Of a DNA stretch of 64,000 nt, positions 18,354-27,350 are shown piece after piece. The DNA is from Sediminitomix flava. Its GTDB lineage: Bacteria > Bacteroidota > Bacteroidia > Cytophagales > Flammeovirgaceae. The stretch lies in contig NZ_QGDO01000001.1 in NCBI RefSeq assembly GCF_003149185.1, positions 434,001 through 498,000 of the forward strand. The letters are read 5' to 3'. The translations under genes were made by a program, and so were the position numbers. The notes under the pieces are model-generated. The model had not been told where the DNA came from. It did not search any database and was given only the letters and a program-made list of their open reading frames with translations. Within the stretch, counting starts at the first letter, position 1; each line of letters begins with the position of its first letter.

Positions 18354-18986
18354 TTAGACTACTTGAGCTGGAGAACCAAATACTGTTGTATTATCTTCTA
18401 CATCTTGTAAAACAAGTGAATTAGGACCAACTTGCGCTCCTTTTCCAATTTTTACTCCTCTTGAAATAATTGCTCCTGCACCAATCACAGCACCTTCGCC
18501 TACAACTACTCCAGTCTGAAGAACTGCTCTTGCTCCAATCTGTACAAAATCTCCAAGTTCAACATCTGCTTCAAGTACTACTCCTGCATTCAAAATACAG
18601 TGGTTTGGCACTTTAGACTCTGCTCCTACTACAGCTCCAGCATTAACCATGTTTCCGTGACCAAGAAATGCCATTGATGAAACACTCGCATCTTTATGTA
18701 CTGCATTTACAGGCATTACTTTTCTGCGGTCATTCAACATCGTCACGATTGCCTTACGCTGTTTAGGATCTTCGATAGCTACAAAAGCCTCAGCCTTCTT
18801 TCCGATATACTTCAAGAAACCATCGTCATTTGTTTTTCCTAAAATACTCACCTCTCCAACTGTAAGACCATGCGTTTCTTTGTCATCGTCCAACATACCG
18901 AAGATCAAAACATCTTGGCTATTGAAAATATCTAAGGCTACTTTACCTAAGCCTGTTGCCCCAAAAATGATTACAGGATTTTCCAT
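18354..18986 (-). CDS. NeuD/PglD-type sugar O/N-acyltransferase
   Basis: 210 residues. N-terminal Rossmann-like PglD_N domain (VIIFGATGLGKVALDIF, residues 5-21) and a C-terminal left-handed beta-helix of hexapeptide repeats (about 95-205; for example VNAGAVVGAESKVPNHCILNAG and VVVGEGAVIGAGAIISRG). His at NAVHKDASV matches the usual catalytic or structural histidine area. Enzymes of this family acylate amino- or sialic-acid-like sugars for surface glycans, using acetyl-CoA. There are no glycan genes beside it, so the acceptor is unknown. It is preceded by the proS terminator and ends in its own. Confidence 0.88.
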   Translation of the reverse strand: MENPVIIFGATGLGKVALDIFNSQDVLIFGMLDDDKETHGLTVGEVSILGKTNDDGFLKYIGKKAEAFVAIEDPKQRKAIVTMLNDRRKVMPVNAVHKDASVSSMAFLGHGNMVNAGAVVGAESKVPNHCILNAGVVLEADVELGDFVQIGARAVLQTGVVVGEGAVIGAGAIISRGVKIGKGAQVGPNSLVLQDVEDNTTVFGSPAQVV

Positions 18987-19052
18987 TTTATCTATGTATA
19001 AAGTCTATAGAATGCTCTTATACGATGTTATCCACATCTATGTTTAAACAAA

Positions 19053-19094
19053 AAAATTGGCGAGGTGGTACAAATGTACCTTCCCGCCAATTTT
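19053..19094 (-). terminator. Terminator of proS
   Basis: A two-part hairpin: outer AAAATTGGCG / CGCCAATTTT and inner GGTAC / GTACC. On the minus strand it ends in seven T. Starts 18 bp after the proS stop. Confidence 0.88.
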
Positions 19095-19112
19095 ATATGT
19101 ATAAAAAAGGTA

Positions 19113-20588
19113 TTAGTATGCTTTCGCAAACAATACTCTTTTTGTTGAAGGCTTACCAGTTTTTATACAAACACCTTCTTCATCTTTTGCATCTAAAGGA
19201 ATACAACGGATCGTTGCTTTCGTTTCTTCTTTGATCAACTCTTCTGTTTCAGCAGTACCATCCCAGTGAGCAGAAATAAATCCACCTTTTGTTTCAAGCA
19301 CTTCTTTGAACTCTTCGTAGCTATTTACTTCAGTGATGTTATCAGCTCTGAAGTCTGATGCTTTTTTGTAGATGTTCTCTTGAATTTCATCAAGAAGATT
19401 AGTGATCACTTCTTCCATCACCTCTACTTTGTAAGAAGATTTCTCTTTTGTATCTCTACGAGCGATCTCAACCAATCCTTGCTCCAAGTCACGGTGTCCC
19501 ATTGTTACACGAACAGGAACTCCTTTCATTTCCCAATCAGCAAATTTGAAACCAGGACGTACGGTATCACGGTCATCAAATTTTACTGAAATACCTTTCG
19601 CTTGAAGTGCATCTTTCAATGCATTTGCTTTCTCTGAAATTGCAGCTAATTGGTCATCTCCTTTGTAGATTGGTACAATCACCACTTGGATTGGAGCCAA
19701 TTTTGGAGGAAGAACAAGTCCTTCATCATCTGAGTGAGACATGATCAATGCACCCATCAAACGTGTAGAAACACCCCATGAAGTACCCCAAACGTGCTCT
19801 AACTCGTTGTTTTGGTTTGAGAAAGTTACATCAAATGCTTTCGCAAAGTTTTGTCCCAAGAAGTGAGACGTACCTGCCTGAAGTGCTTTACCATCTTGCA
19901 TCAAAGCCTCGATACAATAAGTTTCTTCAGCTCCAGCAAAACGCTCAGACTCTGTTTTCAAACCTCTTACTACAGGAACCCCCATAAACTGCTCAGCAAA
20001 TGTTGCGTAAACTTCCATCATTTGCTCTGTTTCTTGGATAGCCTCAGCCTTTGTTGCGTGCGCCGTGTGACCTTCTTGCCATAAGAACTCCGCTGTACGC
20101 AAGAAAATACGCGTACGCATTTCCCAACGAACAACGTTTGCCCATTGGTTCACCAACAATGGTAAGTCTCTGTATGATTGAATCCAGTTTTTATAAGTAG
20201 ACCAGATCACTGTTTCAGAAGTTGGCCTTACGATCAACTCTTCTTCCAATTTTGCATCAGGATCAACTACTACACCGCTTCCGTCTTCAGCATTCTTCAA
20301 ACGGTAGTGTGTAACTACTGCACATTCTTTTGCAAAACCTTCTACGTGATCCGCTTCTTTACTCAAATAAGATTTGGGAATGAACAACGGAAAGTATGCA
20401 TTAGAGTGTCCAGTATCTTTGAACATCTTATCCAATGTCTGTTGCATTTTTTCCCAGATAGCGAAACCGTAGGGTTTAACAACCATACACCCTCTAACTG
20501 CAGAATTTTCAGCCAAATCGGCTTTCTTTACAAGCTCGTTATACCAAGCCGAAAAATCTTCGCTTCTTTTTGGTAGCCCTTTTGCCAT
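19113..20588 (-). CDS. proS: Prolyl-tRNA synthetase (short, archaeal/eukaryote-type)
   Basis: 491 residues from the ATG at 20588 ([20 protein letters not shown], the usual start for this family). A GTG at 20687 would add 33 residues, but it overlaps a perfect -7 promoter box. Class II synthetase motifs are visible: RPTSETVIW and [20 protein letters not shown] (motif 2), and [16 protein letters not shown] (motif 3), then the anticodon-binding domain from [12 protein letters not shown]. No bacterial-type editing insertion is present, which is the type 3 ProS found in Bacteroidota. It charges tRNA-Pro with proline. Single transcription unit with about 95 nt of leader. Confidence 0.96.
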   Translation of the reverse strand: MAKGLPKRSEDFSAWYNELVKKADLAENSAVRGCMVVKPYGFAIWEKMQQTLDKMFKDTGHSNAYFPLFIPKSYLSKEADHVEGFAKECAVVTHYRLKNAEDGSGVVVDPDAKLEEELIVRPTSETVIWSTYKNWIQSYRDLPLLVNQWANVVRWEMRTRIFLRTAEFLWQEGHTAHATKAEAIQETEQMMEVYATFAEQFMGVPVVRGLKTESERFAGAEETYCIEALMQDGKALQAGTSHFLGQNFAKAFDVTFSNQNNELEHVWGTSWGVSTRLMGALIMSHSDDEGLVLPPKLAPIQVVIVPIYKGDDQLAAISEKANALKDALQAKGISVKFDDRDTVRPGFKFADWEMKGVPVRVTMGHRDLEQGLVEIARRDTKEKSSYKVEVMEEVITNLLDEIQENIYKKASDFRADNITEVNSYEEFKEVLETKGGFISAHWDGTAETEELIKEETKATIRCIPLDAKDEEGVCIKTGKPSTKRVLFAKAY

Positions 20589-20686
20589 ACTTCCCGAATA
20601 ATTTATCTTAAAATTGTTAAAACCAATGTTGAAACTTTCAATATGATTATCTTTAGAGAAAGGATAAACCAATTCTCCAAAGGTCA

Positions 20687-20694
20687 CAAATATA
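20687..20694 (-). promoter_or_regulatory. proS -7 promoter box
   Basis: TATATTTG on the minus strand is an exact TAnnTTTG. No clear TTG lies 19-20 bp upstream. It implies a leader of about 93 nt before the ATG at 20588. Confidence 0.6.
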
Positions 20695-20849
20695 ACAGCT
20701 TTTTCTCATAGTACACCTTAGAAAAGCTTTTATCATTCAATTAACATTAAAAACTATCAGAAAGGATACTTTTTGTGTTTGATACTGCGTATTTTGTGAA
20801 CAAATGGAGAAATATTAGTTCTCTATTTACACTAAAACCTTATCGAAGT

Positions 20850-21890
20850 ATGCGCCTTAGATATCTATTTACCTTCATTCTATCAATCTTATCTTTTGGG
20901 GTATTTGCTCAAGAGTTTGATGACTTATATTTCTTTGAAGAAGATAAAATAACTGAGAACAAAACTCCTGTTACGCAACCTTCTTCATTGGAAGAACCTA
21001 AGTTTGACAGTCAATCATATTTTACTCCTAGTGTATCAACCACTCAGTTTGACACACAAATGGAACAGGCCTTAAGCGAGCAATATATCAATGCTGATAG
21101 ACTTGCCCAATTAATGAACGAAAACCCTGATAGCACTACTACAACCAATGAAGGTGCTATTCAAGAAAAATATACAAAACGTACAACTCCAAGATTTAGA
21201 AGTAGTATGACAATGGGAGTTAATTCTCCATTTAGCCCATACAACAGAACATGGGGCTGGTTCTATGATGGTTTTACCATGACTGGCTATGACATGTGGG
21301 GACGTACGATCCAATATGACCCGTGGTCTCAAATGGTATATGTTTACGATCCTATGAATGGAAATATCCCTGAAGTTTATTCAGCTTGGAACGTAGGTAT
21401 GAGCATGAGAGCCAGATGGGGGTATTCGCCTTACGGATTTGGCTTCAATGGTGGATTTGGCTACAACCCTTATGCTTGGGGTTGGGGTGGAGGCTTCGGA
21501 TGGGGAGGTTTTGGTCACCCATATGGCCCTTACGGATTTGGCAATCCTTACATGTGGGCAGGAAACCCATTTATTTACCCTCCTTATGGCGGTGTTTACC
21601 AAAGACCTATTCGCGTAGAAAGACCTTCTCCTAGAGTTATTGCAACAAGACGTCAATCAAATTTAAATGCATCAAAGTATCCTGCAAAAGTAAGAAGCGA
21701 ACTATACCGCCAAAATACAGCGACAAATCAAGCCACTCGTCAAAATAGAGAGATGCATAACCGAAGAATTGGGCAAAACAATACAAACAACCAATTCAAC
21801 AATAATTCTAATTATAGATCAAATACCTACAAGGCTCCGAGTTCAACAAGAACTAGTAGTTCTTCAATGCCTTCTAGACGTAGAAGATAA
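20850..21890 (+). CDS. Exported Gly/Tyr/Trp-rich low-complexity protein
   Basis: 346 residues from the ATG at 20850; a GTG at 20775 is possible but gives a poor leader. Signal peptide MRLRYLFTFILSILSFGVFA-Q. Residues about 20-120 are acidic and Ser/Thr/Gln-rich. Residues about 125-260 are a striking Gly/Tyr/Phe/Trp/Pro stretch (GYSPYGFGFNGGFGY, YAWGWGGGFGWGGF, PYGPYGFGNPYMW), and the last 90 residues are Arg/Asn/Ser-rich with an SSRRRR-like basic end. It is followed after 65 bp, without a terminator, by an outer-membrane porin, so the two may be co-transcribed. No enzyme motif is seen; an extracellular or structural role is possible. Confidence 0.7.
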   Translation: MRLRYLFTFILSILSFGVFAQEFDDLYFFEEDKITENKTPVTQPSSLEEPKFDSQSYFTPSVSTTQFDTQMEQALSEQYINADRLAQLMNENPDSTTTTNEGAIQEKYTKRTTPRFRSSMTMGVNSPFSPYNRTWGWFYDGFTMTGYDMWGRTIQYDPWSQMVYVYDPMNGNIPEVYSAWNVGMSMRARWGYSPYGFGFNGGFGYNPYAWGWGGGFGWGGFGHPYGPYGFGNPYMWAGNPFIYPPYGGVYQRPIRVERPSPRVIATRRQSNLNASKYPAKVRSELYRQNTATNQATRQNREMHNRRIGQNNTNNQFNNNSNYRSNTYKAPSSTRTSSSSMPSRRRR

Positions 21891-21955
21891 TTGTAATAGT
21901 TTATATCTATTTAGAGTTTAATTCTTTCTATATCGAAAGTTTCTCAAATTCAGCT

Positions 21956-23563
21956 ATGACAACACTTGATAAAATGAAAAATAAACAAACAATATTCTTT
22001 TTTTTACTACTGCTCCCTTTTTCTGCATTAGCTCAAATCGAACCTATTGGCTTCTACAAGGATGCTGTTCGATTTTCTAAGAATGAACTTGGAGGAGATG
22101 CAAGAATTCAAGCTTTAGGTGGTTCTGGAATTTCTCTAGGAGGAAATATGTCTAATGCTTATTTGAATCCTGCAGGTTTAGCATTTTACCGAAAAAGTGA
22201 AATGAGTATTACAGGTGTTGTTTCTATAAATCAAACAACAGCTACCAATAACACTGACTTTAGCACTGAAAAAAATACAAATTTCAATCTCCCTCAATTC
22301 GGTTTTGTAATAAAAGGTGAGTCAAAAGGAGCTTTTTCTATAAGTTTCAATCAACTTCAGAACTTTAATAATACAACATCATATTTTGGAAGGAATGATG
22401 GATTAAGCTCAATTACTAAGGAGTTTACTGAAGCAAATTATGGTTATTACGCTCCAGACCCTAATTGGATTTTTTCACCAGCTGAAGCCGCATATCAATT
22501 AGGTTTAGTAAGAGCTGTCGATCCTTCAGACCCTGATAATTACGATTATTACAACCTTGTAAATACGGCTCCAGATAGTCGAAGTGGATATATCGAAACA
22601 AGAGGAGGACATTATCAATTCGACGTGGGTTATGGTGAACAAATCAATAATCAATTGTCTTGGGGTGTTTCAGTTGGGATTCCTTATTTCAACTACAACA
22701 TGACAAGATATTATGAGGAAAATCAAAGTAGAAACTACTACGTAATAAATGGAGTTGAAAAAGATTTACCTACTCCTGAATATATTGGTTTAAATGAGAG
22801 TATTCGTAGCGAAAGTATTGGTATCAATGCTAAACTAGGTTTGATTTACAAACAATCTGATCGACTTAGACTAGGGTTTACATTTGAAACACCTACTTTT
22901 TATAGAGTTACAGATCAAAGCAGCTTTCGCTTAGCTACACAATGGGATACAAATTCATTCGATGAAAAATCTTTTGTACAGGACTTCTTAGGAGTTACAC
23001 CTAATGATAGCCATACAGGTGCTGTCACATCAGGTACAGAAAGCAGTGTATATCCTCTTCAGACAAGTTACAACCTCCGAACACCTATGAAAGCTAGTAT
23101 TGGTGCTTCTTATTTCTTCGGAAAATCTGGTTTCATAACTTTTGATGCCGAATATGTAGCTTACAATCAAATGAAAATCTCTAATGGCTATGATGTAACC
23201 TTTGATTCTGATGTAGACTTCATTGCCGACAATGATATTTTATCTGAAGAACATAAGGGTAGAGTGAATATCAGAACTGGTGCAGAATACAGGTTAAATA
23301 AAAACTTTTATCTAAGAGGTGGATATGCTTATTATCCAGACCCAACAGAAGCGGAGTATAGAGATGTTGATCAGTCGACACAATATATTACGGGTGGTCT
23401 AGGGTATAGAAATGCTAACTTTTTCATTGATTTCGCATTTATCAATACGCAATCAAATTCAAGTTATCAGCCTTTCCAACTTTACGCACCAGACCCAGTA
23501 CCTGTGTATGATATAGATAACAATACTAATCAAGTAGTTTTCACCTTAGGGAAAAGTTTCTAA
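21956..23563 (+). CDS. OmpP1/FadL-family outer-membrane transport protein
   Basis: 535 residues. Signal peptide NKQTIFFFLLLLPFSALA-Q; a second ATG at 21974 would give an equally good leader. The N-terminal DARIQALGGSGISLGGNMSNAYLNPAGLAFYRKSE block, with the LNPAG motif, marks the FadL/OmpP1/PorV-like beta-barrels, and a terminal aromatic strand (QVVFTLGKSF) closes the barrel. Such proteins import hydrophobic compounds, and some Bacteroidota relatives belong to T9SS shuttles; this one is not clearly PorV. It probably forms an operon with the low-complexity gene upstream and ends at a strong terminator. Confidence 0.88.
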   Translation: MTTLDKMKNKQTIFFFLLLLPFSALAQIEPIGFYKDAVRFSKNELGGDARIQALGGSGISLGGNMSNAYLNPAGLAFYRKSEMSITGVVSINQTTATNNTDFSTEKNTNFNLPQFGFVIKGESKGAFSISFNQLQNFNNTTSYFGRNDGLSSITKEFTEANYGYYAPDPNWIFSPAEAAYQLGLVRAVDPSDPDNYDYYNLVNTAPDSRSGYIETRGGHYQFDVGYGEQINNQLSWGVSVGIPYFNYNMTRYYEENQSRNYYVINGVEKDLPTPEYIGLNESIRSESIGINAKLGLIYKQSDRLRLGFTFETPTFYRVTDQSSFRLATQWDTNSFDEKSFVQDFLGVTPNDSHTGAVTSGTESSVYPLQTSYNLRTPMKASIGASYFFGKSGFITFDAEYVAYNQMKISNGYDVTFDSDVDFIADNDILSEEHKGRVNIRTGAEYRLNKNFYLRGGYAYYPDPTEAEYRDVDQSTQYITGGLGYRNANFFIDFAFINTQSNSSYQPFQLYAPDPVPVYDIDNNTNQVVFTLGKSF

Positions 23564-23587
23564 GAATTAGTATTCCTTAATTCATCA

Positions 23588-23626
23588 AAAAAGCCTTCAA
23601 CTGCTCTAAACGGTTGAAGGCTTTTT
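23588..23626 (+). terminator. Terminator of the FadL-type porin operon
   Basis: A 14-bp perfect stem (AAAAAGCCTTCAAC / GTTGAAGGCTTTTT), 24 bp after the stop. Confidence 0.92.
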
Positions 23627-24000
23627 CATTTTAAATAAAACTCACTTTTTGAAGTAAAGATTAGTTATACTTTCTAACAAGTATATTCGCCTGTAAATTT
23701 CACTTAACAGATAATTCTATTTCCTCTGGAAGCTTTCCTCAGAGATTCTGTTTCAACTACAAAAACCAACTCACAACCCATTACAACTACACCAATACTC
23801 AAATTTGATAGTAAAATCTTCAAAATTTAGGGTATAAATGAATTTCTTACAGCTTTCATGACAATTTTTGAAGTTCATTACTAACTAGACCTTGTAAATT
23901 AGGACACGAGATATTAAGGAACATTTGTAGTTGAGATTTTTTGATCAACACTACTTCTCAACACACATTATCATTTGACCACAGCTAAAAAACATTAAGA
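23627..24000. other. 374-bp spacer before the KDG kinase
   Basis: No ORF or RNA gene is seen. AACATTTG at 23921-23928 is one base off the -7 consensus and is the best promoter candidate for the kinase gene; its spacing to a TTG is too long to be sure. Confidence 0.35.
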
Positions 24001-25005
24001 ATGAACAAACATAAAATCATCACATTTGGAGAAATTTTGATGCGCTTATCTCCACCCAACACAAAAAGATTTACTCAAACTCAACAATTAGATATAAATT
24101 TTGGTGGAGCAGAAGCAAATGTTGCAGCATCCTTAGGAAACTTTGGTTTAAATGTGGAAATGGTTTCGGCACTTCCAAACCACGACCTTGCTGATGAAGC
24201 AATTCGTTTTCTAAAAAGATACGATGTAAACACGAAAAATATAATACGTAAAGATGGACGACTTGGTGTCTATTTCGCTGAAGGTGCAAGTATGCATAGA
24301 GGTGGAAAAGTGATATATGATAGATCAGACAGTTCTTTTACTCAGCTAGAAGTTGATACATTTAATTGGGAGGAAATTTTTAATGATGCTAGCTGGTTTC
24401 ATTGGAGTGGAATTACTCCTGCAGTTTCTGAAAATGCAGCATTAATCTGTGAGAAAGCAATTCAGAAAGCAAATGAAATGGGGCTTAAAGTCTCTATGGA
24501 TTATAACTTCAGAGCCAAATTATGGAAATGGGGTAAATCAGATACCGAAGTAATGCCAAACCTAATGAAAGGTTGTCACGTGATGTCTGGTATTCACCCT
24601 GATGTAGATGTATTAAAAGATGAAGTTTCGGATGAGGCATTTGCTCAATCAGGACAAGAATTAATGGATAAAAATCCAAATTGTCAAGTTGTCGTATTTT
24701 CATCTAGAGGTGTAAAATCGGCTAATCATCATACTTGGGCAGGAGCACTTTACGATGGTAAAAAAGTATACCGAAGCAAAAAATATGAGCTTACTCATAT
24801 TGTTGACCGTATTGGTGGTGGCGATGCCTTTATGGCAGGTATCATTTATGGCTTAAATACTTATGATAACCTCCAACCAGTTATTGACTTTGCGATTGCA
24901 TCTTCTTCACTAAAACATGGTATTGAAGGAGATTTCAATGCTGTTAGCAAAGAAGAAGTTCTACAACTAATGGAAAGTGATGGCGGTGCCAAAGTTTCTA
25001 GATAA
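24001..25005 (+). CDS. kdgK: 2-dehydro-3-deoxygluconokinase (PfkB family)
   Basis: 334 residues. It phosphorylates 2-keto-3-deoxygluconate (KDG) with ATP, the step after uronate or alginate monomer reduction that feeds the Entner-Doudoroff aldolase. Seen: ITFGEILMRLSPP and NFGGAEANVAASLGNFG (residues 7-50, substrate-binding region of KDG kinases), DYNFRAKLW (167-175) and the PfkB signature IGGGDAF (271-277) with catalytic Asp275. The long MRLSPP start and RAKLW block are characteristic of KDG kinases over other sugar kinases. It stands alone, with a terminator at 25030; no KDPG aldolase is adjacent. The secreted AGE-fold gene follows on the same strand. Confidence 0.9.
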   Translation: MNKHKIITFGEILMRLSPPNTKRFTQTQQLDINFGGAEANVAASLGNFGLNVEMVSALPNHDLADEAIRFLKRYDVNTKNIIRKDGRLGVYFAEGASMHRGGKVIYDRSDSSFTQLEVDTFNWEEIFNDASWFHWSGITPAVSENAALICEKAIQKANEMGLKVSMDYNFRAKLWKWGKSDTEVMPNLMKGCHVMSGIHPDVDVLKDEVSDEAFAQSGQELMDKNPNCQVVVFSSRGVKSANHHTWAGALYDGKKVYRSKKYELTHIVDRIGGGDAFMAGIIYGLNTYDNLQPVIDFAIASSSLKHGIEGDFNAVSKEEVLQLMESDGGAKVSR

Positions 25006-25029
25006 TCACTGAATTTCATATACATAAAG

Positions 25030-25062
25030 CTCCCCTTCAACAGGAAATGAAGGGGAGTTTTT
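25030..25062 (+). terminator. kdgK terminator
   Basis: CTCCCCTTCA (25030-25039) pairs with TGAAGGGGAG (25048-25057), followed by TTTTTATTTG. Confidence 0.92.
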
Positions 25063-25187
25063 ATTTGTGTAATAAATACAGATAAAGCTAAAACTTATAC
25101 TTTTTATTAAGTAAATTGGTCGCAGAATATGGATAATCAAAATTACTTTTTGACAACCAATTCTGATTTTTTAATAACCAATTAACT

Positions 25188-26957
25188 ATGAAAATGAAAA
25201 AACTTTACTCTATTAGTATTTCTCTAATAGGAGTACTAATCAACACGTGCCTATTTGGGCAACAAGTTCAAGTTACTAGTCCTTATTTTCAAAATCCAGA
25301 ACTCTTAATCGACTTCGCTGATGACTGTGCTAAGTTTTGGTCAGGTGTTCATGACCCGACCTATGGTGGGTTTTACACTTTCGTAAATAAGGAAGGTAAC
25401 GCTACAAATACCTCAGAAAAACACCTTGTATCTTTATCCAGAGATGCTTATGGCATGACTCGAGCATTTATGCTAACTGGAAATGAAGAATACTTACAGA
25501 TGGCTTCTTCTTCACTTGATTTTATTGACAATCATCTTTGGGATGAAAACTATGGTGGCTGGCACAGAAGTTCGAACAGGTCAGGTTCGTCTCCTAGAAC
25601 TGGAGATAAAACAGCATTTGATCAACATTATGCTCTTTTAGGAAACGCGGCATTCTATGAAGCAACAAGGAGTTCAAATACATGGAATGTCATAGAAAAG
25701 GGACTCGATCACATGAATGAAGTGTATTGGGATGATCGAACTGAGTATTTGGGGTATTTTCATAAAACAAATACACAAAGTGAGAACCCTAATGGCAAAT
25801 CATTTAACTCTACTGTAGATGCAATTACTACACACCTCTATCCGCTGTACCTTACTACAGGAGATCAGCAATACCTTGACCGATTAAATATTCTAAAATC
25901 AAATATGATTGAATACCTAGTTGGAAGTATGGATCAATCAGTCATTGGATTTGCAGAGGAGTTTGATAGTGAATGGAATATCGATCATTCTCAAAACCGC
26001 ACGATCATGGGACATGTTTTAAAGACGGCATGGTGTTTAGGACGAATCCATCGAATAGATCAAGATAATAATGCAATTAATGCTGCTGAAGTACTAATTG
26101 ATGATGTACTTCAAAATGGCTACGATCATATTTACGGAGGCCCATTCAAAGATTATGATCGTACCAATGGACAAATGATGATGTATGGTATTTCAGATAA
26201 GGCTAAAGCATGGTGGCAAATGGAACAAGCTATAACATCAGGATTCATACTCTTCGATATTACCAAAGATGAAAAGTACCTTCAAATGACCGAAGAAAGT
26301 TTAGACTTCTTCATGGATTATTTTGTAGATCCAACATATGGAGAAATTTATGCTGATAGGGCTCAGAATGGAAGTAAAATACCTCAATGGGGTGAAGATA
26401 AAGGAAATGACTGGAAGGCAGCTTACCACTCTATAGAGACAGCTTATTATGCTTATTTATACAGTCAATTACTCCTAAAGCAAGAAGGAGCTTCTTTATA
26501 TTATAACATTGAAGCAAGCAATACTGAACGCGAACTCCTGATGAATCCATTAGCTATTGATTTTGATAAGCTGAAAATTCAATCTGTGAGCCTTAATGGA
26601 GAGAATTTCACTGATTTCAATAGAGATACAAGAATTGTCACTCTTCCTGCAAATGTTGAAGGAAAACTAAAAGTCACATATATAATGGAAGGGCTTGCGC
26701 CTATATCTGTAATTGATCCATTAAGCAGCCCAACTGTAACAAATAACATTTCTATTTTCCCTAACCCTACAAAAGATGTTCTATTCATTGAAAGTAAAAC
26801 ATCTAATACTTCATACAGGGTATTAAATATATTAGGTAATCTCGAAATGAGCGGAACCTTAAATAAGTTAAGGGATCAGATAAATGTATCTAGTTTAAAA
26901 AGCGGTATTTACTTCCTTCAAGTAGATGATACTACGATCAGATTTATCAAGGAATAA
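25188..26957 (+). CDS. T9SS-secreted AGE-superfamily (alpha/alpha-barrel) protein
   Basis: 589 residues. Signal peptide MKMKKLYSISISLIGVLINTCLFG-QQ. Residues about 30-430 have the helical barrel pattern of the N-acylglucosamine 2-epimerase/cellobiose-mannose isomerase superfamily: FWSGVHDPTYGGFYTFV, SRDAYGMTRAFMLTGN, LWDENYGGWHRS, DQHYALLGNAAFYEA and THLYPLYLTTGD. Residues about 515-589 are a T9SS type A sorting domain (ISIFPNPTKDVLFIES to SGIYFLQVDDTTIRFIKE). Family epimerases are cytoplasmic, so a cell-surface version is unusual; it could be a lyase, hydrolase or sugar-binding relative of the alpha/alpha barrel. It follows kdgK, but a terminator separates them. Confidence 0.8.
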   Translation: MKMKKLYSISISLIGVLINTCLFGQQVQVTSPYFQNPELLIDFADDCAKFWSGVHDPTYGGFYTFVNKEGNATNTSEKHLVSLSRDAYGMTRAFMLTGNEEYLQMASSSLDFIDNHLWDENYGGWHRSSNRSGSSPRTGDKTAFDQHYALLGNAAFYEATRSSNTWNVIEKGLDHMNEVYWDDRTEYLGYFHKTNTQSENPNGKSFNSTVDAITTHLYPLYLTTGDQQYLDRLNILKSNMIEYLVGSMDQSVIGFAEEFDSEWNIDHSQNRTIMGHVLKTAWCLGRIHRIDQDNNAINAAEVLIDDVLQNGYDHIYGGPFKDYDRTNGQMMMYGISDKAKAWWQMEQAITSGFILFDITKDEKYLQMTEESLDFFMDYFVDPTYGEIYADRAQNGSKIPQWGEDKGNDWKAAYHSIETAYYAYLYSQLLLKQEGASLYYNIEASNTERELLMNPLAIDFDKLKIQSVSLNGENFTDFNRDTRIVTLPANVEGKLKVTYIMEGLAPISVIDPLSSPTVTNNISIFPNPTKDVLFIESKTSNTSYRVLNILGNLEMSGTLNKLRDQINVSSLKSGIYFLQVDDTTIRFIKE

Positions 26958-26981
26958 TTGTTGAAGCCATTCTTTAATTAT

Positions 26982-27030
26982 AAGTCCAATATTACATCTT
27001 TTTTTGAAGGTAATATTGGACTTGTTTTTT
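26982..27030 (+). terminator. Terminator of the AGE-fold gene
   Basis: A 14-bp perfect stem (AAGTCCAATATTAC / GTAATATTGGACTT), then TTTTTT after one G. Confidence 0.9.
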
Positions 27031-27350
27031 ACTTTTTTCTCTCTTTAGAATAAAGTCTTTATTTATCATTCTCTCCATTCTTTCTCTTCCCCCTTCTTTT
27101 CTAACTTTTGATTAAAAGAAAGTCAAAATCATCCTTATTTGAGTTTCTTTTAGGCGTATTCTTTACACGTGTTAACTTCCTATTGCAAAAAGACTTACCT
27201 ACTTGTGTTGCTCAAGATCGTTTAATTATATTAAAGCTTACGATGTTACAAGTCGTCATTTGATAAACACACGATACACACTTGATAAGGCTATTTTTAT
27301 TCTTAAAAAATACTTTATCAATAATAGAAACCAAAAACACACAACAGACC
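27031..27350. other. 320-bp spacer before hppD
   Basis: AT-rich, with several T and C runs early on. I see no gene and no clean -7 box. Frames that begin here at 27203 and 27282 (TTG) run over the hppD start and are not believed. Confidence 0.4.

Noticed and set aside
19025-19234. Plus-strand frame over the proS terminator
   Set aside because: Overlaps the terminator hairpin and the proS 3' end; shadow.
20588-20687. 33-residue N-terminal extension of ProS from a GTG
   Set aside because: The GTG overlaps a perfect TAnnTTTG box, and homologues begin at the internal [12 protein letters not shown].
21956-23563. Assignment as PorV of the T9SS
   Set aside because: It is FadL/OmpP1-like, but no T9SS neighbours or PorV-specific features are evident.
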